NCBI RefSeq assembly: GCF_014851395.1
Contig: NW_024040040.1
Span: 22,797,000 to 22,860,999, forward strand
Length of the DNA: 64,000 nucleotides
Direction of reading: 5' to 3'
Origin: Micropterus salmoides
Lineage: Eukaryota; Chordata; Actinopteri; Centrarchiformes; Centrarchidae
Part shown: piece after piece, positions 25,601-34,859 of the stretch
Position numbering within the stretch: the first letter of the stretch is position 1
How the letters are laid out: every line of letters begins with the position of its first letter
Notes under the pieces: generated by a model
Seen by the model: the letters and a program-made list of their open reading frames with translations, nothing else
Told to the model about the DNA's origin: nothing
The model's database searches: none
Translations under genes and position numbers: made by a program

Positions 25601-25836
25601 TTTTAATTTTCAGAAATGGTTTTCACATGAGCTATCTTTTGCAGCTTGTGAATTTCTCCACATACATGACTCATTATTTTGTGTTCAATTATTTTTAGGT
25701 GTTAACTGGCAGAGGTTTTTCACTTGTGGATTATCCTGATACTGATGAAACCGATGAGGATTCTTTAAAAGACCAACCTCTGACGCCACATTGTGATGAA
25801 GTTGTTTGAAAGCCGAGGAGGATGAAAAACATTCTG
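22670..25836 (+). CDS. KMT5A (SETD8)-like SET-domain gene, spliced, interrupted
   Basis: Spliced host gene. Exon 1 (22663-22778) has its ATG at 22670 (MLTRRRRIKPADEATSYILS) and donor GTATGG. Exon 2 (23287-23443) encodes RGVFATQPIKPGAFVLEYRG, the start of a SET domain. Exon 3 (23803-23995) encodes GSLGRLVNDNNKSPNCIMKK and GAEIDYNCGDSKWPWREK. Phases match at each junction (1, 2, 0). Exon 4 exists twice (24115-24195 and 24960-25061). Exon 5 (25699-25836) encodes acidic sequence and has an in-frame TGA at 25807. KMT5A enzymes mono-methylate lysines such as H4K20. Here the catalytic N-H-S motif reads N-D-N and the Y-D-Y-G box reads Y-N-C-G, so activity is doubtful. The gene continues in exon 6, which holds the provirus. 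Confidence 0.8.
24115..25490 (+). repeat. Tandem duplication of exon 4 and its intron
   Basis: The exon ending HLTPHEDSNREDASTQ plus about 430 bp of following intron occurs at 24115-24610 and 24975-25490, almost identical (e.g. GGTAATGGAGCAATGTAGAC at both donors). Both exon copies keep phase 0 and lengths divisible by three (81 and 102 nt). Within the intron a further unit of about 210 bp (TCTAGCCCTCATGGGGCCC and TCTAGCCCTTATGGAGCCC) is also repeated. The high similarity points to a recent event. Confidence 0.85.
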
Positions 25837-25973
25837 GTATGCCTTAGATTTTCGAATGCCAGTAAAATGCTGACAGACCATTGGTCCAAAACTCCTTCTC
25901 TTGTGATTGGTTTTAATAGAATGTCAACAAGAATGCATAATCATACCTTGACATAACTACCTTTTTGCAGATG

Positions 25974-25977
25974 AATG
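25974..25977 (+). other. Target-site duplication of the provirus, left copy (AATG)
   Basis: AATG directly precedes the 5' LTR (TGTTGAATAATG) and AATG directly follows the 3' LTR at 50001-50004. A 4-bp duplication fits gammaretrovirus-type integration and confirms the outer boundaries of the provirus. Confidence 0.9.
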
Positions 25978-26088
25978 TGTTGAATAATGCCTAAATCCTA
26001 GATTGATTGGTGTTGAATAATTCCTAGATTGATTGTTAGGTTCTTTTTCTATATTTATACACCTTATTAATGGTTTGCAATATGTTAT

Positions 26089-26210
26089 AACTACTGAGTG
26101 TTTCACTACTGAGTATTCTTTTAGTGTGAAGTTTGACTACTGAGTGTTTACTACTGAGTGTTTAAACTACTGAGTGTTTTACTACTGAGTGTATAACTAC
26201 TGAGTGTTTA
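26089..26210 (+). promoter_or_regulatory. Tandem ACTACTGAGTG array in U3 of the 5' LTR
   Basis: Seven copies of ACTACTGAG(T) occur in about 120 bp, six followed by TG and one by TA, spaced irregularly by 14-36 bp. The 3' LTR has six copies (48817-48923). Each contains TGAGT, five of the seven bases of an AP-1 site. Clustered copies in U3 are typical of enhancers, but the factor is unknown. Confidence 0.6.
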
Positions 26211-26577
26211 AGGAGTGAGTTTAAACTCATATTTTATTCTTATACTCTGTGTGTTTATCATATATTATTCCTATACTCTGTGTATTCATGAACGTATGCT
26301 TTTTAATATGCCTACATGAGCAGAGAAGCTGCTCAGGCCGCGCAGGCAAAACCTAGCCAACCGTAATCCACTCAATAGAAGCAAGGCACCTGCAGTAAGT
26401 CACGTACGCCAGGGCTGAGATCATCGCGAACTGAAGCCAAGAATGAGATCATGACATGTTGTGATTTATGGCGCCTGGTACGGCTAGGTACTGCATGAAA
26501 CCAAGCTTTGCGCTGACGAAAGTAAACTTGTATGATACAAAGCACCCTCATGATTGGCATTGTTAAATCATGTAATT

Positions 26578-29500
26578 AGGGCCCGAGCACGACCGTGCGA
26601 GGTCCCTATTGAATTTGCTCGGATTATTTTTAGGGCCCGAGCACGACCGTGCGAGGTCCCTATTGAATTTGCTCGGATTATTATTAGGGCCCGAGCACGA
26701 CCGTGTGAGGTCCCTATTGAATTTGCTCGGATTATTATTATTATTATTATTATTATTATTTTTTTTTTTGCAAAGTAGGCCCAACTGACATGGCCTAAAC
26801 ATACTCGAAAACTCACCAAAATTTGCATTGTCAGAACCGGTGAAAAATTTCGTATTCTACAAGTTTCGCACATGGGCGTTGCAAAATGACTCGCTAGCGC
26901 CACCTTGAAAATTGGAAAAAATTAGCCCCTCGTTCACGTTCAACCTACATCTACGAAATTTTCTGGGGACATGTATCATATCAAGACGCACAAAAAAGCC
27001 TCAAGAACCCATACCCTAAAGTCAACAGGAAGTCGGCCATTTTGAATTTTACGGCCATTTTTGGATGATTTACACACTTCGTACTTTAACGAACTCCTCC
27101 TAGGGATTTAGTCGGATCGACGTCAAATTTATGCTGTGCCTTCTAAAGGCATTGACGATGAAAAGTTGTGCTATTTGCGAGTTTTCGTCAATGGGCGTGT
27201 CCATGGCGTCGATGATTCGCTATGAAACAGGAAGTTGTTGTAACTTCAGTGTACATGCTCACATCTGCACCAAACTGTACATGTAGGATGAGAGTCCCGC
27301 CCTGAACACATGTACATGCCGACATTCACCCACAGTCATAGCGCCACCTGCTGGCAACAGAAAGTGACCTTTAACGAAGCAGCCCCCGCCGCACGTTTCA
27401 ACTACGTGCACGAATTTTCTGTGGTACGTGTATCTTGTCCAGACGCACAAAAAAACCTCTTGGAGCGATGCCCTAAAACCAACAGGAAGTCGGCCATTTT
27501 GAATTTTACGTCAAATTTTGGATGATTTACACACTTCGTACTTTAACGAACTCCTCCTAGGGATTTAGTCCGACCGACTTCAAATTTCTGATGTGCCTTC
27601 TAAAGGCATTGAAGATGAAAAGTTGTGCTATTTGCGAGTTTTCGTCAATGGGTGTGTCCGTGGCGTGGCGTCAAATATCAAGTCTTCGCCATGACACAGG
27701 AAGTTGTTGTAACTTCAGTGTACATGCTAACATCTGAACCAAACTTTACGTGCTTGATAACTCTCCCACCCCGCTATGGAGGACCGATCCTGACACAGTC
27801 AGAAATAAATACAGAAATAAATAAATGCTCAATAAATAAATAAGCTTCCAATTAAATACACAAAAAATAAAGTAAATAAATAAATGTTGGTGTTAATTAA
27901 ATTATACAAGGAGACATAAATGTATATATTTTAATTAGTGCCTTTACTTATTCACCTTTGTTATAATTACCTTATTTATTTATTCTCCCTTATAATCTTC
28001 AACTTTATTTATTACTAATTTTTTTAATATATTTATTTATGTGTGTGTTTTAATATTTTTGTCTGTTTTATTCTTCCTTTGTATTTTTCTACCTTATTTA
28101 TTTTCACCCATGGTATTTATTTCTGCCTGTCCTTTTTAAATTTCTGTATGCATTTCTGCCTCATTATGCAAATGAGGAGGGGCTGTGTCTCAAGGGGTCA
28201 TCTTCTCTGCTATTGGTGGACCAGTCAGACAGGAGAGCTCTAGGCCTACTCTGCCTGCAGACATCAACGATCTTGCCCCTCACACAGTCAGATGGCTTCC
28301 TTCAGTGCGCTGAGGTGTTTAACAACTCTGAAGACACTACCAGCCATGTCTTCCTTCTCTTTTCACGTAGACGCTCCGACAGACAGTGCTTTCAGTTTGC
28401 TGCATGCATGGACACAGAACTGCGGTACAGCACACAGTAACGATGAAATGTGTGCTGTTCTCACATTCTTCCTCTGTATGTACACATAAACAACAAGGCA
28501 GGGAAATATAAAAGGAATTTATTTTATTGTTTGGGTACATTATTGTTCAGTGTACATGCTCACATCTGAAACAAACTTTACGTGCTTGATAACTGTCCCA
28601 CCCCGCAGACATCTACACGCCAATACCGATTTATATTCATAGCGGCAAGTGCTATGTAGCTCCACATAGGGGACACAGGAAGTGACATATAGCACCTTCA
28701 TGCGGCCTCGGAATTGCGTAGCAAATTCACAGCCGCACCGGCAGAGCTCCAGAATGTGCAACTCGGCCGGCTCACACCCGGACACGCTACAAGTGCGAGG
28801 GCCCGCCCAACGCTGCTTGCAGCTTTAATTTTTATTTAATTATTATTTTTTTTTCTGCAAAGTAGGCTCAACTGACATGGCCTAAACATTCTCGAAAACT
28901 CACCAAAATTTGCAAACATGTCAGAACCGGTGAAAAATTTCGTATTCTACAAGTTTCGCACATGGGCGTTGCAAAATGACTCGCTAGCGCCACCTAGAAA
29001 ATTGGAAAAAATTAGCCCCTCGTTCACGTTCAACCTACATGTACGAAATTTTCTGGGGACATGTACCATATCAAGACGCACAAAAAAGCCTCAAGAACCC
29101 ATAGCCTAAAGTCGACAGGAAGTCGGCCATTTTGAATTTTACGGCCATTTTTGGATGATTTACACACTTCGTACTTTAACGAACTCCTCCTAGGGATTTA
29201 GTCGGATCAACGTCAAATTTATGCTGTGCCTTCTAAAGGCATTGACGATGAAAAGTTGTGCTATTTGCGCGTTTTCGTCAATGGGCGTGTCCGTGGCGTC
29301 GATGATTCGCTATGAAACAGGAAGTTGTTGTAACTTCAGTGTACATGCTCACATCTGGACCAAACTGTACATGTAGGATGAGAGTCCCGCCCTGAACACA
29401 TGTACATGCCGACATTCACCCACAGTCATAGCGCCACCTGCTGGCAACAGAAAGTGACCTTTAACGAAGCAGCCCCCGCCGCACGTTTCACCTACGTGCA

Positions 29501-31861
29501 CGAATTTTCTGTGGTACGTGTATCTTGTCCAGACGCACAAAAAAGTCTCTTGGAGCCATAGCCTAAACCCAACAGGAAGTCGGCCATTTTGAATTTTACG
29601 TCAAATTTTGGATGATTTACACACTTCGTACTTTAACGAACTCCTCCTAGGGATTTAGTCCGACCGACCTCAAATTTCTGCTGTGCCTTCTAAAGGCATT
29701 GAAGATGAAAAGTTGTGCTATTTGCAAGTTTTCGTCAATGGGCGTGTCCGTGGCGTGGCGTCAAAGATCAACTCTTCGCCATGACACGGAAGTTGTCGTA
29801 GCTTCAGTGTACATGCTCACATCTGGACCAAACTGTACATGTAGGATGAGAGTCCCGCCCTGAACACATGTACATGCTGATATTCACCCACAGTCATAGC
29901 GCCACCTGCTGGCAACAGGAAGTGACTTTTAACGAAGCAGCCCCCGCCGCACGTTTCACCTACGTGCACAAATTTTCTGTGGTACGTGTATCTTGTCCAG
30001 ACGCACAAAAAAGTCTCTTGGAGCCATAGCCTAAACCCAACAGGAAGTCGGCCATTTTGAATTTTACGTCAAATTTTGGATGATTTACACACTTCGTACT
30101 TTAACGAACTCCTCCTAGGGATTTAGTCCGACCGACCTCAAATTTCTGCTGTGCCTTCTAAAGGCATTGAAGATGAAAAGTTGTGCTATTTGCGAGTTTT
30201 CGTCAATGGGTGTGTCCGTGGCGTGGCGTCAGAGATTAAGTCTTCACCATGACACAGGAAGTTGTTGTAACTTACGTGTACATGCTCACATCTGAACCAA
30301 ACTTTACGTGCTTGATAACTCAAGGGGTCATCTTCTCTGCTATTGGTGGACCAGTCAGACAGGAGAGCTCCTACTCTGCCTGCAGACATCAACGATCTTG
30401 CCCCTCACACAGTCAGATGGCTTCCTTCAGTGCGCTGAGGTGTTTAACAACTCTGAAGACAATACTACCAGCCATGTCTTCCTTCTCTTTTCACACGGTC
30501 AGCTAGCTGCAGCTGAATCTGGAGTGCACTCGTATTCAATTCTGTATGGAAAATTCAGTTTTAACGGAGCAGAGCGAGCTGACAGGCAGAGTTAGAGACT
30601 TTTTCTGTCCATTTCTCTCTTTACAAAGACGCATGTTGCAGTCAGAGTCTTCTCTGAAGATGGCAATGAAGTCTCAGTAGTACCCGATGCGAGCACCACA
30701 TACAACACAATTTATCAAATTACACAACGGATATACAGTATGAAAATAAGATTGATTGGATTATACTCACAGGAAGTATAAAACCTGTTACATGCGTCTA
30801 TTAAAAGTAAAGTAACACAAAAATGTCAGGGAAATTACTTTACTTAGATTTAAGTACTGCAGTTGTACATTTGAAATACCTTCCTACCTTTCTGATAGGA
30901 AGCCTTCTTGAGGTGGTATAAAACATTTCTTCTTATTTTCTGATTTGAGTTGTGGACAACTATGACCACATGAATTAAAAAAATTAAACATTTCACTGCC
31001 CAAGTCAGCTATAACACAAGTCTTGTTCATCAGACTACATGCTGTACAGTATTTGTGGAAAGGATTTATTATGCATTTCTTCTTCTTCGTTGCATGATTT
31101 AGAATAATAAGGTGAGAAATGGGTCTGTTCTGAGTTCATCCTGCACTGCAGCAGCTAATAAAGTCTATTTAATCCCAAAAACGCTTTTCTTTTAGGCAGG
31201 CTGGAGCAGAAAACAACTCACCTTTCTCAAGTTGTACAGTAATGTCACATGTGTATGAAGGTGGATCAAACAAGCTAATCTTAAATGTCAAAGTAGAGAG
31301 GAGCCTAGTAGGCCTATTTATTTTCATTCATTACACAATATGAATAAGCTATGCAGACAGTTGTAAAGAAAGAACATCTTTTTCTTCTGTTCTCTACTTG
31401 TTATAGATACACAGTATTAGGGGTGTGGGCTGTATTAAAAGTATCCACTGTTCTCCCATGCTCTAACACACAGTAACGATGAAATGTGTGCTGTTCTCAC
31501 ATTCTTCCTCTGTATGTACACATAAACAACAAGGCAGGGAAATATAAAAGGAATTTATTTTATTGTTTGGGTACATTATTGTTCAGTGTACATGCCCACA
31601 TCTGAACCAAACTTTACGTGCTTGATAACTCTCCCACCCCGCAGACATCTACACACCAATACCGATTTATATTCATAGCGGCAAGTGCTATGTAGCTCCA
31701 CATAGGGGACACAGGAAGTGACATATAGCACCTTCATGCGGCGTCGGAACCGCGTAGGAAATTCACAGCCGCACCGGCAGAGCTCCAGTATATGCAACTC
31801 GGCCGGCTCACACGCGGACGCGCTACAAGTGCGAGGGCCCGCCCAACGCTGCTTGCAGCTT
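26578..31861 (+). repeat. Composite repeat inserted into the 5' LTR (two body copies)
   Basis: The insert begins AGGGCCCGAGCACGACC and ends GCTTGCAGCTT, flanked by TAATT at 26573-26577 and 31862-31866. The 3' LTR at 49281-49300 shows the empty site. The insert holds three tandem heads (26578, 26632, 26686), a first body with a deletion (to about 28832) and a second body (28850-31861) that also has an internal deletion at the phrase GATAACTCAAGGGGTCATC (about 30320). The nested position proves it arrived after the provirus. Confidence 0.88.
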
Positions 31862-32320
31862 TAATTGTTCATTGAATCACGTTATACATGTATGAAATAT
31901 GTTATTCCTTATCAATTCTTTTAAAAAATACGATTGTAAGTGTTTAAGTTTTAATGGTGTCAAACTATGCCTGTATAACTTTTAAAAAAAGACGGTAGGA
32001 CTGAAGTTGAAACATATTGGTGGATTTCTAATCCAGTAATGTAAAAATATAAAGAGAGATAAATGGTAACAATAATTACATGTAATAATAGTTAAAAAGT
32101 GGAAATTGTAACATTAATGAAAGGGTTAATTTGGTAAAACAGTACAAGAAAAAGGCCACTAGATGGCAGTAGAGGATAAGAAATCCACCAAAGGGGAGGA
32201 GTGGTCAGCGAACACCATAGGTGGAGTTAAGGTGTAACGCCCACCTAGAAGGAGGAGATAAGGAGGAGTTAAGAAGAAACGCCCACCTGAAAGGAGGAAC
32301 AAGGTGGAGCTTAAGGTGAA

Positions 32321-32325
32321 TATAA
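32321..32325 (+). promoter_or_regulatory. TATA box of the 5' LTR
   Basis: TATAAGG occurs downstream of the repeated GC-rich motifs and about 80 bp before the AATAAA. The same element is at 49746 in the 3' LTR. Transcription should start about 25-30 bases downstream. Confidence 0.65.
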
Positions 32326-32405
32326 GGCGATGTTCACTGACCACCAACTTGGTTCCATCCTGAGACCTGCAGGGATGTTGCTCGGGTTTATCTGTCCTTT
32401 ATTGG

Positions 32406-32411
32406 AATAAA
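32406..32411 (+). terminator. Polyadenylation signal of the LTR
   Basis: AATAAA sits about 85 bp after the TATA box, in the expected R region. It is present also at 49831-49836 in the 3' LTR, where it would end viral transcripts. Confidence 0.7.
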
Positions 32412-32575
32412 CTCTTTTGCACCGACTCTTGACCGTCTCCAGTGAAGTTTTTGACTACGCTGTTTTTTGACTAAAGAAGAAATTTAATAGAGTAATTTTA
32501 TTGAGTTTATTACGTTGGTTAGGGTAGGGACCAGGTCTTTTACTGGCCCGGCCAGTCCTTATTTCCGACCCGACA

Positions 32576-34043
32576 ATTGGCGAGCCAGCCAGGAGATTGA
32601 GTCCAGAGGCCGAGAGTTTCTGACCGGGACGGACAGCCTGTATCTGAGACACGTGGCCACATAGAAAAGGTAAGCAGAATACCTGTTTAACCAAAATTCT
32701 GCATTTTAACTGTGTCTGAATACGGGATTTTCCGCCCAGGTGTGAATCTTAAAGTCTCCTCAATCTTGAATCTAGAATAAATTTTGAGTGCAAAAAGCAG
32801 TAAATTAAGTATAAAATATTTTACTAAAATACGAATTTTGGATTTTAATGGTGAATTGAAACTAAATAAAGAAAGAAGGCAAACGCTGGAGGGGTAGAGT
32901 CGGTGCAAATCTAAATGCAGGCAAAATGCAATAGCAGCTAAATTTGCATGTGTGTGTGTGAACCATGGTGCGGAATATGTCTATGTCAAAGTGTGTAAAG
33001 CTAGTAGAGTAGATGCGCTTTTTGTGTTTAATTGTTTGCTTTTAAGGGTAAGTAAAATAAGAGTTTTCCAGCCATTATCGTGAATACCACTGTTTTTAAG
33101 AATCGCAACGCTTCGATCCCATCAGAACAGGACTGCATAGGCGAAGTGAGCTGATGAAGAGATAAGAATTTAAGCATTTTTGCGGATACCGCCGACTCGG
33201 AGAGTTGTAGGGTCACAGCTGAGTGCTGGGGTGCTCCACTTACTGGCTCAGGGCTGCATGGGTAAAAATAGGCTAATAGAATAGTCATCACGTGGCTACC
33301 GCGGACTTATATCGCAGGATTTCAACTGAGTGTTGGGGCTCTTCGATGGTAGGTTCGGACTGAACGGGCGGATGTACTATTGCACGTTACCGCTAGGAGC
33401 CTAAATAGGACTGCGGCAGGATAGGAGAATAAAGCGTGCTTAAAGATAAAAGAAGTATTACACTTTCATGTTGAGGAAGTGGATTGAGTAGCGATTTATA
33501 AAGACAGATTTTGTGTTGAGGAAGTGAATCATTTCTGTCTAAGCCCTCATGTTGAGGAAGTGGATTGAGAGGCTATATTTATGTGTAAATTGGGCCTGTG
33601 TTGAGGAAGTGCATCAGGCTAATTAATTTGGAAATAAACCTAGGCAGTGTAAATTAAGTCTGTGTTGAGGAAGTGGATCAGACTAGTTCAGCTGAAAGCC
33701 TAGGTAATGTACATAAAGTCAGAAGCCGGCAGGAGATAGGAGTCAGAAGACGTACGTGTATGTAAATACTGCTGAAATAGTATAGGTAGAGTGAAAAGGG
33801 TAAAATATATACTTGAAAATATTTAATCAATGTGAAATTAAAATTGAGTGTCTGATAGTAGGGAAAGGTGTGTAAAATAAATAATGTCTATATATTAATT
33901 TGATTGACTAGTGTGAAAAAGTTGTTTAACAATTAAAACTTTGTAAATATTATTAAAGGCTTCTGAAGCAGCAATACTGATTAAATATTTGTGAAGAAAA
34001 GAATACTGATAGCTAAAATATCTGTGGAGGAGAGATAAAGTTT
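32576..34043 (+). other. ERV leader (5' untranslated region) with repeated motif
   Basis: The leader is nearly 1.5 kb. It carries a consensus-like splice donor AAAAG/GTAAGC at 32669/32670, suitable for subgenomic env and accessory messages. Between 33471 and 33675 the motif TTGAGGAAGTG occurs five times (33471, 33516, 33552, 33601, 33665), usually followed by GATCAG or GATTGAG. No long frame is present. The repeats could be part of a packaging or translation element. Confidence 0.7.
32578..32595 (+). promoter_or_regulatory. Retroviral primer binding site, tRNA-Arg
   Basis: Two bases after the LTR end, TGGCGAGCCAGCCAGGAG is complementary over 18 nt to the 3' end of vertebrate tRNA-Arg(ACG) including CCA. 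The assignment rests on known tRNA sequence and not on a search. Confidence 0.8.
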
Positions 34044-34825
34044 ATGGAAGAGGGAAATAGCAGTGAAGACGAGCTATTTTTGCCAGAACACTACACACAG
34101 AAGGAGACATAGGGACACAGGGAATAAGAACACATTTTTGGTTGGAACGAACCTGTAAGGATGAGGATGGTGTAGAGCAATGGCAAACTGAACAAGAGAT
34201 AAATCAGAAATTGTGGCAGTTGACAAAATTCATTAATTTGGCACAAGTGCAGGACGGGTTTCCTGACGTGCCGTGGAAAGAGGTGATACGCAGGTGGTGG
34301 ACACCAAAGACACTTGCAATAGTGTTGGAGCGGTTGTGCAATAACCCTAGTGCTACTGTAGCCATACCTTTAGGTCCAGCATTGGGACTGCCCGCAGGGT
34401 ATGGTATACCAGGGCGCAATAGAGTGACCTCAAATCCACGACTGAGCTTCACAATAGTCCCTAGGAGAGTTAACTGGGAAACAGGCAAATTTGGGTGTAT
34501 TACAAAAACACCAGCAGGAGACGGAACGGATAGATTAGAATACAATCCCACAAGGGAAAAGAAATATAAGCCAGGAGTTACAGTAGATAAGATACTGGTA
34601 ACGATAAAAACTAAAGATACAGACGAGGAACCAGAGATACGTAGAACAGCACATAGTGTAAGACAGGGCTATATGGGGGCAGGAATGGTGAAGGAACAAG
34701 GGAACGCAACTCCAATGGGAGTGGTGATAAACAATCACCCAGATCAAAAAGAATTTTTTGAAAAATGCATGAAAAAGTGGCATGGGAGAACAAAAGGAAA
34801 ACTAAAAGTCCAGAGACACAAGTGA
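34044..34825 (+). pseudogene. gag: ERV gag 5' part: matrix-like region, frameshifted
   Basis: An ATG at 34044 opens a short acidic frame (MEEGNSSEDELFLPEHYTQK) that ends at TAG 34110. Coding continues in the next frame from about 34067 to 34825 with a matrix-like globular region (PDVPWKEVIRRWWTPKTLA, VLERLCNNPSATVAIPLGPA) and ends in a basic segment (KKWHGRTKGKLKVQRHK). Two reading-frame breaks, near 34.1 kb and between 34.79 and 34.86 kb, separate it from the start and from the rest of gag. The family assignment is by position and general character. Sequence similarity alone is weak. Confidence 0.7.
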
Positions 34826-34859
34826 GAAAAGAGAAGGAAAGCGTGCAAGGGAAAGAGAG

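Larger units (their letters stand above)
25978..32575 (+). mobile_element. ERV 5' LTR, split by a nested repeat
   Basis: The LTR consists of 25978-26577 and 31867-32575. Together they match the uninterrupted 3' LTR 48699-50000 with roughly 20-25 differences by eye. It starts TGTTGAATAATG and ends CCGACCCGACA. The upstream part holds the ACTACTGAGTG array. The downstream part holds two copies of AACGCCCACCT (32236, 32278), a TATA box (32321) and a polyadenylation signal (32406). The nested repeat is flanked by TAATT. Confidence 0.9.

Noticed and set aside
26554..26778. Peptide repeats (RARARPCEVPIEF) resembling a repeat protein
   Set aside because: It is a translation of the three tandem non-coding heads; the spacers give poly-Ile or poly-Asn from microsatellite sequence.
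26578..31861. Helitron
   Set aside because: There is a 5-bp target duplication and no CTRR end with a preceding hairpin, contrary to Helitron structure.
31866..32575. LTR start at 31866 and 49290
   Set aside because: No polypurine tract or target duplication fits there. The similarity continues upstream to 25978 and 48699, where both are present.
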